DNA of 64,000 bases from Paenalcaligenes sp050487225 (GCF_050487225.1 NZ_JBKQGY010000005.1:28991-92990), one strand, 5' to 3'. Counted from the first letter of the stretch, positions 26,551 through 36,208 are shown. A program made the numbers and translations. The notes: a model not told the origin generated them from the sequence alone.

Positions 26551-27351
26551 TTGAAAAAGAATTTGCTGCGCTTTCTGGCTCTGGCTATTTTTAGCACTGC
26601 GACTGCTACCGCAGCGGCGCAGGATTTTACCGAAATCCGTATCGCTACCGAAGCGGGCTACCCCCCGTTTGAATACCTGAATCCCTCTGGCGAAATTGTG
26701 GGCTACAACATCGAGATCGGTAACGAAATCTGTAAGCGCCTACAAGCCGAGTGCGTATGGGTTGATCAATCCTTTGACAGTTTGATCCCTGGTTTGCAAG
26801 CTCGCAAATTTGACTTGGCACACTCCACCATGACTGCCACCGACGCTCGTCGTAAAGTCATTGATTTCAGCGCACCGCTGTACGTCGTAGCCTCTCGTCT
26901 GGTTGCCAACAAAGACAAAACATTAGAACCCACGGCCGATTCGCTGAAAGGCCTACGCATTGGGGTACAGCAAGGCACCACCATGGAAGCCCACGCACGT
27001 AAAGAATGGGCTCCCAACGGGGTAGAAGTCGTGGCTTACCCAAGCTACACCAACGCTTATATTGACTTGGCTTCTGGTCGTATTGATGCCTCTTTCCAAG
27101 AAGCACCTAATGCCGTGCAAGGCTTCTTGACCAAGCCCGAAGGGGCTAACTTCACCCTAATGGGCGACACCGTTAAAGATAGCGCCATCCTTAACGAACC
27201 CATCGCTATTGGTGTGCGTAAAGGCAATAAAAAGCTAAAAGATGCAGTAGATCAAGCCATCCTCGACATGCAAGCTGATGGTACACTTGCTGCCATTACT
27301 GCAAAGTACTTTGAACCCGGTAACGTTGAGCTACCAAGCACACAACCGTAA
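26551..27351 (+). CDS. hisJ: Periplasmic histidine/basic amino acid-binding protein
   Basis: A 266-residue family-3 solute-binding protein closest in pattern to HisJ/ArgT. A signal peptide (MKKNLLRFLALAIFSTATA, cleavage probably after AAA near residue 23) is followed by EAGYPPFEYLNPSGEIVGYN. The cysteine pair ICKRLQAEC matches HisJ. Other matches are SLKGLRIGVQQGTT and SGRIDASFQEA. The start is TTG with a strong AAGGAGAG ribosome site at 26539-26546. Ligand is histidine, lysine, arginine or ornithine; which one cannot be fixed. A hairpin follows the gene. Confidence 0.9.
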   Translation: MKKNLLRFLALAIFSTATATAAAQDFTEIRIATEAGYPPFEYLNPSGEIVGYNIEIGNEICKRLQAECVWVDQSFDSLIPGLQARKFDLAHSTMTATDARRKVIDFSAPLYVVASRLVANKDKTLEPTADSLKGLRIGVQQGTTMEAHARKEWAPNGVEVVAYPSYTNAYIDLASGRIDASFQEAPNAVQGFLTKPEGANFTLMGDTVKDSAILNEPIAIGVRKGNKKLKDAVDQAILDMQADGTLAAITAKYFEPGNVELPSTQP

Positions 27352-27370
27352 CCCTACTCTTTCTTAACCC

Positions 27371-27398
27371 GTACGAGGCAACAATGGTTGCTTCGTAC
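27371..27398 (+). promoter_or_regulatory. Intercistronic hairpin between hisJ and hisQ
   Basis: GTACGAGGCAAC (27371-27382) and GTTGCTTCGTAC (27387-27398) form a 12-bp stem closed by AATG, complete in RNA if one G-U pair is allowed. It lacks an immediate T-run. Such structures after binding-protein genes are known to protect the upstream mRNA and lower expression of the permease genes. Confidence 0.7.
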
Positions 27399-27415
27399 TT
27401 AGCGCGATCTTTTTT

Positions 27416-28111
27416 ATGTTCCTGATGGGCTATGGTCCCCAGTTGCTGGCAGGCACACTGGAAACCATCCAATTAGCCGTTCTGTCTTTGGCGGTTTCAC
27501 TAGTGCTTGGACTGTGCGCGGCAAGTTGCAAGCTATTTGCACCTAGCCGCCTTTTGCGTTTTGGCGCAGCAGTCTATACCACCGTCATTCGTGGCATTCC
27601 CGATCTGGTTCTGTTATTGCTGATTTTCTTCAGCCTACAACTCTACCTTAACGATCTGACAGACGCTCTATCTTTACCCTATATAGATATTGAGCCTTTC
27701 AGTGCAGGTGTGGCCACGCTAGGCTTCATCTACGGCGCCTACTTTACCGAAACCTTTAGAGGGGCTTTCATGGCTGTGCCACGCGGGCAACTAGAGGCCG
27801 GTATCGCCTATGGTATGTCGCGTTGGCAAGTATTTAGCCGCATCCTCTTTCCACAGATGATGCGTCACGCTCTACCTGGCTTAGAAAACAACTGGCTGGT
27901 GCTGCTCAAAGCCACCGCCTTGGTCTCACTTATTGGGCTGAATGACTTGGTAAAAGTCGCCCAAAATGCGGGTAATGTGACCTTCCACATGTTCCTGTTC
28001 ATTTCCATCACAGGCTTGATCTACCTTGCGTTGACCACCCTGTCGAACAGTGTGTTTTACCTTCTGAATCGTCGTTATTCTGTGGGCATTAAAAAGGCAG
28101 AACTATGGTAA
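27416..28111 (+). CDS. hisQ: Amino acid ABC transporter permease HisQ-like
   Basis: A 231-residue inner-membrane permease with about five membrane segments. It has the HisQ-type N-terminus (GYGPQLLAGTLETIQLAVLS) and the EAA loop EAGIAYGMSRWQVFSRILFP, which contacts the ATPase. RGIPDLVLLLLIFF is a polar-amino-acid permease hallmark. The ribosome site before ATG 27416 is poor, fitting lower expression than hisJ. It overlaps hisM by seven bases. Confidence 0.9.
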   Translation: MFLMGYGPQLLAGTLETIQLAVLSLAVSLVLGLCAASCKLFAPSRLLRFGAAVYTTVIRGIPDLVLLLLIFFSLQLYLNDLTDALSLPYIDIEPFSAGVATLGFIYGAYFTETFRGAFMAVPRGQLEAGIAYGMSRWQVFSRILFPQMMRHALPGLENNWLVLLKATALVSLIGLNDLVKVAQNAGNVTFHMFLFISITGLIYLALTTLSNSVFYLLNRRYSVGIKKAELW

Positions 28112-28818
28112 CGGTGATTGACGAATTTTGGCGCGCGTACCTGTATAGCAATCACGGGCAATGGTCCGGCCTAGCTGTCACCTTGTGGCTACTTGCGCTA
28201 TCGCTGTTTTTTGGATTTATCCTTTCTATCTTTACCGCCATTGGCCGTAACTCCGCCCGCTGGTACGTTTCTAAGCCCATTTGGCTGTTCTCCTACGTAT
28301 TTAGAGGCACTCCCCTATACGTACAGATACTGTTTATCTACGGCGGCTTGTACGGCTTGGATTTCATCAAAGAAACCCCAAGCTTAGCGTCGTTCTTCCA
28401 AAGCGGCTTTAACTGTATGGTGTTGGCGCTGGTGTTGAACAACGTGGCTTACACCACCGAAATCTTTGCCGGTGCAATCAGAGCTACTCCTGCTGGTGAA
28501 ATCGATGCTGCCAGAGCCTACGGCATGACCCGTACCACCATGTACCGACGCGTTATCTTGCCCTCAGCATTACGCCGTGCCCTGCCCGCTTACAGTAACG
28601 AAGTCATCTTGATGCTGCATGCCACATCGCTGGCATTTACAGCCACTGTGCCAGACATCTTAAAAATCGCTAGGGATGCCAATTCGGCCACCTACGAAAC
28701 CTTTGCCGCTTACGGTTTAGCTGCCCTACTGTACCTTGCTATTACTGTGGTACTGGTAGGCCTATTCCGTCTCGTTGAAAAACGTACACTGTTATCTATG
28801 CAACCCCTGAAGCCTTAG
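28105..28818 (+). CDS. hisM: Amino acid ABC transporter permease HisM-like
   Basis: A 237-residue permease partner of HisQ. TLWLLALSLFFGFILSIF and FRGTPLYVQILFIY are followed by the EAA loop GEIDAARAYGMTRTTMYRRV, with about five membrane helices. Its length matches HisM. It is translationally coupled to hisQ and two bases before hisP. Confidence 0.92.
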   Translation: MVTVIDEFWRAYLYSNHGQWSGLAVTLWLLALSLFFGFILSIFTAIGRNSARWYVSKPIWLFSYVFRGTPLYVQILFIYGGLYGLDFIKETPSLASFFQSGFNCMVLALVLNNVAYTTEIFAGAIRATPAGEIDAARAYGMTRTTMYRRVILPSALRRALPAYSNEVILMLHATSLAFTATVPDILKIARDANSATYETFAAYGLAALLYLAITVVLVGLFRLVEKRTLLSMQPLKP

Positions 28819-28820
28819 TC

Positions 28821-29588
28821 ATGCAAAAACTGCAAGTTAAAAACATTCATAAAGCCTACGGGCAGAATCAAGTGCTGAAAGGTGTTTCGCTGGATGCCAA
28901 TGCTGGTGATGTCACCTGCATTATTGGTTCCAGTGGCTCAGGTAAAAGTACGTTTTTACGCTGTATTAACTTTCTGGAAATTCCTGATCAAGGCAGCGTA
29001 CAACTCAACGACCAAACCATTCACGCTGTCACTAAAGACAACGGCACGATTCGTGTATCAGACTTAAAAATGCTGCGCGATATGCGTACACGTCTGACGA
29101 TGGTGTTCCAACACTTCAATCTCTGGGGCCACATGAACGTTTTACAAAACGTCATGGAAGCACCTACTCATGTGCTGAAAGTATCCAAGAAAGAAGCCAT
29201 GGAGCGTGCACGCCACTACTTAAATAAAGTAGGACTGCCCACCAGCGTTGAAACACAATACCCTGCCCATTTGTCAGGCGGTCAGCAACAACGTGTGGCT
29301 ATAGCGCGTGCATTGGCGATGGAACCTGAAGTGATGCTGTTTGACGAGCCTACTTCGGCACTGGACCCTGAGTTAGTGGGCGAAGTGTTAAAGGTGATGC
29401 AACAGCTGGCCGAAGAAGGCCGTACCATGCTGATTGTGACGCACGAGATTGGTTTTGCGCGTCAAGTATGCAATAACGTCGTGTTCTTACACCAAGGTGT
29501 AGTAGAGGAATGCGGCAGCCCATCAGCCGTGCTGGATACGCCACAAAGCGATAGATTAAAGCAATTCCTGACGGGTAATTTGAAGTGA
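28821..29588 (+). CDS. hisP: Amino acid ABC transporter ATPase HisP-like
   Basis: A 255-residue ABC ATPase. Walker A is GSSGSGKST (about residues 36-44), signature LSGGQQQRVAIARALAMEP, Walker B VMLFDEPTSALDPE and the switch histidine in IVTHEIGFAR. TMVFQHFNLWGHMNVLQNV is characteristic of HisP-type enzymes. It powers the HisJQM importer and is last gene of the operon, followed by a strong terminator. Confidence 0.95.
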   Translation: MQKLQVKNIHKAYGQNQVLKGVSLDANAGDVTCIIGSSGSGKSTFLRCINFLEIPDQGSVQLNDQTIHAVTKDNGTIRVSDLKMLRDMRTRLTMVFQHFNLWGHMNVLQNVMEAPTHVLKVSKKEAMERARHYLNKVGLPTSVETQYPAHLSGGQQQRVAIARALAMEPEVMLFDEPTSALDPELVGEVLKVMQQLAEEGRTMLIVTHEIGFARQVCNNVVFLHQGVVEECGSPSAVLDTPQSDRLKQFLTGNLK

Positions 29589-29641
29589 TGATTGCCTAAC
29601 TTGGGTGTCTGTTGATTAGCTGCACAACCTGTATCTAAAAA

Positions 29642-29675
29642 GCCCTTCATAGGAGTTTCTATGAAGGGCGTTTTT
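29642..29675 (+). terminator. Intrinsic terminator of hisJQMP
   Basis: GCCCTTCATAG (29642-29652) and CTATGAAGGGC (29659-29669) form a perfect 11-bp stem with a six-base loop, flanked by A5 and followed by GTTTTT. Confidence 0.92.
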
Positions 29676-29974
29676 ATTGCGGCTGGATGTTTGGAAGCAA
29701 TTTTGATGCCTGCCTGCTACTGCAAACCGTACTGCAGTTAGAGGCTCGCTATGTAAACATTGCTTGTGGTATTTGAGAGGTTTTTGGTAGCGTAGCAACG
29801 AGTGATCCCATGAGCTTTACGATGATAGCCGCAGCCCCAGCGTGTGCTATGAACTCGCTAGCACAACTCACTCGCCCTAAACTTGCTAAGACCCAACACA
29901 ATCCTCTAGAGAAAGCACTGCCCTCTCTGCCTCAAATTACTTACGAGGCTATGGCATCCGTAGTGTCTCAAAAC
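29676..29974. other. Non-coding gap with a possible decayed repeat copy
   Basis: No supported gene. CCCCAGCGTGTGC (near 29836-29848) matches 13 of 13 bases with the repeat unit at 51.87 kb and is followed by a similar CTATGAAC stretch, so this may be a remnant of that repeat family. A 73-codon open frame at 29810-30031 runs into the typA terminator and matches nothing known to me, so it is not called as a gene. Confidence 0.4.
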
Positions 29975-30010
29975 AAAAAAGCCCACAAATCCAAAAGGAC
30001 TCATGGGCTT
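29975..30010 (-). terminator. Intrinsic terminator of the rimP-typA operon
   Basis: On the minus strand AAGCCCA (30010-30004) and TGGGCTT (29985-29979) pair around an 18-base loop that contains a smaller TCC/GGA pairing. A T-run follows. It lies 37 bases beyond the typA stop. Confidence 0.8.
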
Positions 30011-30046
30011 CTTCTAGCTGTTGCCAGCTAAATACCGCTTACCTGA

Positions 30047-31867
30047 TTATGCTTCTTCACGAGCAAACTTACGACGCTCATGCTCTTTCAGGTGACGCTT
30101 ACGCAGACGGATAGATTTAGGTGTTACTTCCACCAATTCATCGTCATCAATAAAGTCTACAGCGTATTCCAGGGACAAACGGATCGGTGTAATCAGGTCG
30201 ATGTGCTCATCTTTACCGGATGCACGAACGTTAGTCAGTTTCTTCTCACGAATTGGGTTCACGATCAGGTCGTTGTCACGGCTGTGAATACCGATGATCA
30301 TACCTTCGTAAACGGGGTCGTTAGGCGAAACGAACATTTTGCCGCGCTCTTGCAGTTTCCACAGAGCGTAAGCTACTGCTTCACCATCGTCTTGGCTGAT
30401 CAGCACGCCGTTACGACGCTCACCCACGGAACCCTCACGCATAGGCTGGTAGGAGTCAAAAATGTGACTCATCAAGCCTGTACCACGTGTCAGTGTCATG
30501 AAGTCGCCTTGGAAGCCGATCAAACCACGTGCAGGAATACGGTATTCCAAACGTGTACGACCACGACCATCAGGGATCATATCTTGCAAGTCACCACGAC
30601 GACGACCCAACTCTTCCATCACACCACCTTGGTGACCGTCTTCAACGTCCACTGTCAGGTGCTCGTAGGGTTCCATCTTCACGCCGTTTTCTTCTTTGAT
30701 CAGCACGCGTGGACGGGATACCGCCAACTCGTAACCTTCACGACGCATGTTTTCCAACAAGATGGTCAAGTGCAACTCACCACGGCCACATACTTCAAAT
30801 GCAGTATCGTCACCTGTCTCATTCACACGCAACGCCACGTTGGATTTCAATTCCAAATCCAAGCGGTCACGAATCTGACGGCTGGTCACAAACTTACCTT
30901 CACGGCCTGCCAATGGCGAGGAGTTCACGATGAAGTTCATGCTCAGTGTAGGCTCATCAATGCGCAGCAATGGCAGAGCTTCTGGGTGTGCGGGATCCAT
31001 CAGTGTGCAGCCAATACCGATTTCATCAATACCGTTAATCAGTACGATGTCACCCGCTTGAGCTTCTTCCACTTGTTGACGGTTCACACCTTTAAAGGTT
31101 TGAACTTGGTTGATACGACCTTTGATAGGTTCGCCTTCAGGACCAAATTTCAGAACTACGTCTTGACCAGCGCGTACACGACCACGGTTTACACGACCAA
31201 CGCCGATCTTACCGACGTAGCTGCTGTAGTCTAATGAACAGATTTGCAACTGCAATGGACCATCTGGGTCATCTTCACGTTGAGGCACGTGGTCCAAAAT
31301 AGCTTGGAACAGTGGGCGAAGATCGCCGGAACGCACATCGTCAGTCAAACCGGCGTAGCCGGACAAACCTGAAGCGTAAACAATTGGGAAGTCCAACTGC
31401 TCTTCTGTAGCACCCAACTTGTCAAACAAATCAAATGTTTCGTTTACAGCGAAATCTGGTCTCGCACCTGGACGGTCAACTTTGTTCACCACCACTATAG
31501 GTTTCAGACCCAGTTCCAACGCTTTGCGGGTTACGAAACGGGTTTGAGGCATAGGGCCTTCTACCGAATCTACCAGCAACAACACTCCGTCAACCATCGA
31601 CAGTACACGCTCTACCTCACCACCGAAGTCAGCGTGTCCGGGGGTATCAATAATGTTGATGTGTGTACCCTCAAACTCTGCCGCGCAGTTTTTGGCCAAG
31701 ATAGTGATACCGCGTTCTTTCTCGATATCGCCAGAGTCCATAACGCGATCGCTAACATGTTCATTCGCACGAAACGTGCCAGACTGTTTCAGAAGCTGAT
31801 CAACCAGGGTCGTTTTCCCGTGGTCTACGTGAGCAATAATAGCCACATTGCGCAATGCGCGACTCAT
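30047..31867 (-). CDS. typA: Translational GTPase TypA/BipA
   Basis: A 606-residue TypA. The G1 motif AHVDHGKTTLVDQLL (about residues 11-25) is followed by RGITILAKN, DTPGHADFGGEVERV and NKVDRPGARP. The C-terminal half has GRTRLEYRIPARGLIGFQGD. TypA acts in 50S assembly and stress or cold responses on the ribosome. Its start overlaps the truB stop by ATGA, extending the rimP-nusA-infB-rbfA-truB operon. Confidence 0.97.
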   Translation of the reverse strand: MSRALRNVAIIAHVDHGKTTLVDQLLKQSGTFRANEHVSDRVMDSGDIEKERGITILAKNCAAEFEGTHINIIDTPGHADFGGEVERVLSMVDGVLLLVDSVEGPMPQTRFVTRKALELGLKPIVVVNKVDRPGARPDFAVNETFDLFDKLGATEEQLDFPIVYASGLSGYAGLTDDVRSGDLRPLFQAILDHVPQREDDPDGPLQLQICSLDYSSYVGKIGVGRVNRGRVRAGQDVVLKFGPEGEPIKGRINQVQTFKGVNRQQVEEAQAGDIVLINGIDEIGIGCTLMDPAHPEALPLLRIDEPTLSMNFIVNSSPLAGREGKFVTSRQIRDRLDLELKSNVALRVNETGDDTAFEVCGRGELHLTILLENMRREGYELAVSRPRVLIKEENGVKMEPYEHLTVDVEDGHQGGVMEELGRRRGDLQDMIPDGRGRTRLEYRIPARGLIGFQGDFMTLTRGTGLMSHIFDSYQPMREGSVGERRNGVLISQDDGEAVAYALWKLQERGKMFVSPNDPVYEGMIIGIHSRDNDLIVNPIREKKLTNVRASGKDEHIDLITPIRLSLEYAVDFIDDDELVEVTPKSIRLRKRHLKEHERRKFAREEA

Positions 31868-32622
31868 AATGTTTCCTTAAGGTTAAGGTTAGCTGGGCGT
31901 AGCGTTTCGGGTAAATCAGCCAGCCCGATTAAAAGGGATTCAGGTTCCTCAGAATCCTGTATTGTGTCCAGCGTTACCGCCTTATCCAATGAAAAAGGTC
32001 CCACAGCTGTACGACGCAACGCCGTCAGATGAGCCCTATAACCTAAACGTTGACCAATATCTTGTGCCAAAGTTCGGATATACGTGCCTTTGCTGCACTC
32101 CACTGCAATACGCGCAGTGTTCCCTTCGCACGATAACAACTCAATACGATGAATCGTTATGGTACGAGGTGGTCTTTCCAGTTCTATGCCTTGCCGTGCA
32201 TATTCATACAGCGGCTTACCATCACGCTTTAAGGCCGAGTACATAGGTGGAATTTGTTGAATTTCACCTAAGAAGTCTTGCAATACTTGTTTTACTGCTT
32301 CTACGTCTGCACCGCCATCAGGCAGCTCTGCCGTCGCAACCACCGTACCAGTTAAATCACCAGAGTCAGTTTCTGCGCCAAAGGTAAGCTCTGCTTCGTA
32401 TGCTTTATCAGCATCCAATAACAGTCCAGAAATCTTAGTCGCTTTACCAAAGCAGCACACCAACAACCCAGTAGCAAAAGGATCCAAAGTGCCAGTGTGG
32501 CCTGCTTTACGAGCATCCATCGCTCGTCGGGCGCGTTGCAATGCGTGGTTACTGGACAATCCCTCTGCTTTGTCCAGCAACAGCACACCATCGAGCACAC
32601 GTCCGCGTTGTCGCCTCGCCAT
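31864..32622 (-). CDS. truB: tRNA pseudouridine(55) synthase TruB
   Basis: A 252-residue TruB. DGVLLLDKAEGLSSNHALQ and the catalytic region KAGHTGTLDPFATGLLV, whose Asp is the active-site residue, are clear. SKGTYIRTLAQDIG is the second family motif. It makes pseudouridine 55 in the T loop of tRNAs. It overlaps typA by four bases and starts 35 bases after rbfA. Confidence 0.96.
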   Translation of the reverse strand: MARRQRGRVLDGVLLLDKAEGLSSNHALQRARRAMDARKAGHTGTLDPFATGLLVCCFGKATKISGLLLDADKAYEAELTFGAETDSGDLTGTVVATAELPDGGADVEAVKQVLQDFLGEIQQIPPMYSALKRDGKPLYEYARQGIELERPPRTITIHRIELLSCEGNTARIAVECSKGTYIRTLAQDIGQRLGYRAHLTALRRTAVGPFSLDKAVTLDTIQDSEEPESLLIGLADLPETLRPANLNLKETL

Positions 32623-32657
32623 CGTATTTATTTTCCGCTAAAAAACGACGCGCCGAC

Positions 32658-33071
32658 TCAGGCTTGGTCGTCGTCAGGATCGTCAGGAACAGCGTCAGTA
32701 GCCGTACTGAAAGAAGAACGGTTTGCTTCATCGATCAGTTTAGACATGGCCATGCCACGCACCACGTGATCATCGTAGAAGAAACGCAGAGTAGGAACAG
32801 TATGAATATGCAACAAGCGGTATAGCTGCGAGTGCAACCAGCCTGCCTTGGCATTCAGTACTTCAGTTGCAGTCTGTGGCTCAGCGCCGAAAACTGTGAA
32901 ATATACTTTAGCGTGTGCGTAATCCGCTGACAGTTCAACTTCTGTCAGCGTGATTAGACCAGCACGAGACATATCTATCTCTCGCTGAATCAGCACAGCC
33001 AAATCTTTTTGAATTTGGTCGGCTAAGCGGACATTACGTCCGCCGCCAGCTTTATTTTTGTGTCTTGCCAT
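32658..33071 (-). CDS. rbfA: 30S ribosome-binding factor RbfA
   Basis: A 137-residue KH-fold protein: RLADQIQKDLAVLIQREI, then LTEVELSADYAHAKVYFTVF and LRFFYDDHVVRGMAM. The C-terminus is acidic (DDPDDDQA). It matures the 16S rRNA 5' end and aids cold adaptation. Three bases separate it from infB. Confidence 0.95.
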   Translation of the reverse strand: MARHKNKAGGGRNVRLADQIQKDLAVLIQREIDMSRAGLITLTEVELSADYAHAKVYFTVFGAEPQTATEVLNAKAGWLHSQLYRLLHIHTVPTLRFFYDDHVVRGMAMSKLIDEANRSSFSTATDAVPDDPDDDQA

Positions 33072-33074
33072 GAA

Positions 33075-36000
33075 TTACAGTGACCGGGCGATTTCCTTGA
33101 TCTCGAAGATCTCTAGCTGGTCGCCCACTTGAATATCATTATTACCACGTAAGGTGATACCACAATCGAAACCTTGGCGTACTTCACGGACATCATCCTT
33201 GAAGCGTCGCAGGGATTCGAGATGGCCCGTCCAATGCACCACGTTGTCGCGCAGCAGACGTACCTGAGAATCGCGCTTGACGATGCCTTCGGTAACCATA
33301 CAACCAGCCACACTCCCGATACGGGAAATGTGGTACACCTCGCGAATTTCTACCATACCGATAACTTCTTCGCGTTTCTCTGGTGTCAACATGCCGGACA
33401 AGGCTGCTTTCACTTCGTCTACCGCATCGTAAATGATGTTGTAGTAGCGAATATCAATACCGTTCAATTCGGCCAGTTTACGTGCGCTTTGCTCTGCACG
33501 TACGTTAAAGCCAATAACTACTGCGTTGGATGCGATAGCCAAGTTGATGTCGCTTTCGGAAATACCACCGACTGCGGCGTGCACAACTTGAACCTTCACT
33601 TCGTCTGTTGCCAGTTTCAGCAAGGAAGATACCAACGCTTCCTGAGAGCCTTGTACGTCAGTTTTGATGATCAGCGACAGAGTCTGTGCACCTTCACCAA
33701 TATTCTCGAACAAGGATTCCAATTTCGCTGCTTGCTGACGAGCCAGTTTCACATCACGGAACTTACCTTGACGGAACAACGCAATTTCACGTGCTTTACG
33801 CTCGTCTTGCATTGCAATCAACTGATCGCCAGCGGCGGGAACCTCGGTCAGACCTTGAATTTCAACAGGCATAGATGGACCAGCTTCTTTCAAGGACTTA
33901 CCTGTTTCATTCACCATCGCACGGATACGACCGAAGCTAGCACCTACCAACACGGTGTCACCGTGGTGCAATGTACCAGTTTGAACCAATACAGTTGCTA
34001 CAGGACCACGACCGCGATCCAGACGTGCTTCAATCACAGTACCTTGTGCAGGAGTATTTATAGGTGCTTTCAGCTCTAGCATTTCTGCTTGCAGCAGCAC
34101 TTGCTCTAACAGGTCATCAATACCATCACCAGTGCGTGCCGATACAGGTACGAAAGGCACATCGCCACCGTACTCTTCTGGCACCACTTCTTCCACCAAC
34201 AACTCTTGCTTCACGCGCTCAGGGTTGGCTTCAGGTTTATCTACTTTAGTGATTGCTACAACCAGCGGTACGCCAGCGGCGCGAGCGTGGTGAATAGCTT
34301 CACGTGTTTGCGGCATCACACCGTCATCAGACGCTACAACCAGAATTACAACGTCAGTCGCTTTGGTACCGCGAGCACGCATGGCCGTAAAGGCTTCGTG
34401 ACCGGGGGTATCTAGGAATGTAACGTTGCCACGTTCTGTTTTAACGTTGTACGCACCAATGTGCTGGGTAATACCACCAGCCTCACCCGATGCCACTTTC
34501 GTGCGACGGATGTAATCCAGCAAAGAAGTTTTACCGTGGTCAACGTGACCCATCACAGTAACCACTGGAGCACGAGGGCCCTCTTCGATTTCGCCAGTGA
34601 ACTGGTCTTCCAAGAAGGACTCAGGATCATCCAGTTTGGCAGCAATGGCTTTGTGACCCATTTCTTCAACCAAGATCATGGCTGTTTCTTGATCCAGCAC
34701 TTGGTTGATTGTCACCATTTGACCCAGCTTCATCAGATGCTTGATCACTTCAGCTGCTTTTACGGCCATTTTGTGGGCCAGATCAGCAACCGTAATGGTT
34801 TCAGGAACAGCAACTTCGCGAACAATTGCTTCTACTACCTGCTGTTGCTGCTCAGCTTGACCTTGACGGCCACGACCACGTCTACCACCACGAGTATTGG
34901 CATGCCATGCTTCGCGTTCAGTAGAGGCAGAAGCCACTTCAGCTTTAGAAGGTTGTTTACGACGGCTATCGCCTACCCAACCGGTTTCGCCTTTCACTGC
35001 AGGCTTAGGTGCTGCTTTCTTGGCGACATCGCCATTTTTAGTGTCTTTCTTCGTAGCTGGTTTGCCCGCTTTACGCGCAGCATCCTGGCTTTCAGCCGCA
35101 CGCAATACTTTGCGAGGACGATTCAGCATCTCACTGATTGCTGCTGCTTCAGCTTCTGCTGCTGAGCGTGCGCGATCACGATCGCCGCCTTCACCCACTG
35201 CAGCCTGAGGAGCTGGTCGGCGTGTCGCCGCTGGATTGCCGCTAGATTGCGGACGGCCAGCACCTTGAGGGCGATCGGAATGACGGTTAGCACCGGACTG
35301 ATTTTGTCCACTGCGCTGCGCATTCGCTCCACCTTGCGGTTTTGGGCTACGAGTTTGATTGTCAGCTTTCGCTGTAGGGGTGTCTTTGACAGGCTTGTTC
35401 TTAACGGCCACGTTATCCAGCTCTTCAGTTTGTTCTGCCTTCACAGGCGTTTCTTGCTCTACCTGTGATGTAACTTCAGGCACTTGCTCTTCAGACTGAC
35501 TGACAGCGGGCGATACAGGTTGCCGTACCTGTTCTTCCTTGGCTGCTGTTTCTGCAGTCGGTTCGGTTTTTTGAGTTTCAACAACCGGTGCCGCTTTAAC
35601 GGGCTCTGGCTGGGCCTCAACTTTAGTTTCCTGCACAGGAGCGGGCTCTTGTTTAGGAGTTTCTACTACAGGTGCTTCAGCCACTACTTCAGGAGTAGGT
35701 TCTGGCGCCGTAGTAGGTTTACTTGCTTCTACTACTGGAGCAGTATTTTCTACTGCTACCGGTGTGGCTTCAACGGATTCAGCCACATTTTGTTCTTCAT
35801 CACGGGCTGCTTTAGCAGCTTCAGCAAGAAGCTCTGCCGGATCCCGTTTCACAAATACGCGTTTCTTGCGGGTTTCTACCTGAATAGTGCGAGAACGCCC
35901 TGATCCGTCAGCTTGGCGGATTTCTGAGGTTTTGCGACGAGTCAGCGTAATTTTATTACCACGCAATGACTCCAGCAGCTTCGCCTTATCTGCTTCGGTG

Positions 36001-36113
36001 ACGGAATCGTCTACCGATCTGAGCTGAACACCTGCAGCACGCAATTGCTCCAACAACGATTCTGCAGGCATTTTCAGTTCTTGAGCGAACTGGGCGACTG
36101 TGTTACTCGGCAT
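33075..36113 (-). CDS. infB: Translation initiation factor IF-2
   Basis: A 1012-residue IF-2, at the long end for the family. The N-terminal IF2_N module (VAQFAQELKMPAESLLEQL) is followed by a long low-complexity linker rich in Ala, Glu, Pro, Val and Gln (about residues 100-420). Next comes a second IF2_N-like segment (VADLAHKMAVKAAEVIKHLM). The GTPase has VTVMGHVDHGKTSLLDYI near residue 517, DTPGHEAFTAMRARG and NKVDKP-equivalent TKVDKPEANP. C-terminal domains bind initiator tRNA. It lies 95 bases after nusA. Confidence 0.97.
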   Translation of the reverse strand: MPSNTVAQFAQELKMPAESLLEQLRAAGVQLRSVDDSVTEADKAKLLESLRGNKITLTRRKTSEIRQADGSGRSRTIQVETRKKRVFVKRDPAELLAEAAKAARDEEQNVAESVEATPVAVENTAPVVEASKPTTAPEPTPEVVAEAPVVETPKQEPAPVQETKVEAQPEPVKAAPVVETQKTEPTAETAAKEEQVRQPVSPAVSQSEEQVPEVTSQVEQETPVKAEQTEELDNVAVKNKPVKDTPTAKADNQTRSPKPQGGANAQRSGQNQSGANRHSDRPQGAGRPQSSGNPAATRRPAPQAAVGEGGDRDRARSAAEAEAAAISEMLNRPRKVLRAAESQDAARKAGKPATKKDTKNGDVAKKAAPKPAVKGETGWVGDSRRKQPSKAEVASASTEREAWHANTRGGRRGRGRQGQAEQQQQVVEAIVREVAVPETITVADLAHKMAVKAAEVIKHLMKLGQMVTINQVLDQETAMILVEEMGHKAIAAKLDDPESFLEDQFTGEIEEGPRAPVVTVMGHVDHGKTSLLDYIRRTKVASGEAGGITQHIGAYNVKTERGNVTFLDTPGHEAFTAMRARGTKATDVVILVVASDDGVMPQTREAIHHARAAGVPLVVAITKVDKPEANPERVKQELLVEEVVPEEYGGDVPFVPVSARTGDGIDDLLEQVLLQAEMLELKAPINTPAQGTVIEARLDRGRGPVATVLVQTGTLHHGDTVLVGASFGRIRAMVNETGKSLKEAGPSMPVEIQGLTEVPAAGDQLIAMQDERKAREIALFRQGKFRDVKLARQQAAKLESLFENIGEGAQTLSLIIKTDVQGSQEALVSSLLKLATDEVKVQVVHAAVGGISESDINLAIASNAVVIGFNVRAEQSARKLAELNGIDIRYYNIIYDAVDEVKAALSGMLTPEKREEVIGMVEIREVYHISRIGSVAGCMVTEGIVKRDSQVRLLRDNVVHWTGHLESLRRFKDDVREVRQGFDCGITLRGNNDIQVGDQLEIFEIKEIARSL

Positions 36114-36208
36114 TCGACTCTCTCTTGCTTACAACTACTTATTCTATTAATAACAACCCCTGATAGTCGGCTCTCCTCTCTAGAGCAGGCCGACCTGCTG
36201 CAACGTTA

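Noticed and set aside
29810..30031. 73-codon frame between hisP and typA
   Set aside because: It runs into the typA terminator, has no ribosome site and no recognisable family; part of it overlaps a possible repeat remnant.
30080..31234. 384-codon open frame opposite typA
   Set aside because: Antisense shadow of a strongly conserved GTPase gene with biased codon use, with no domain recognisable.
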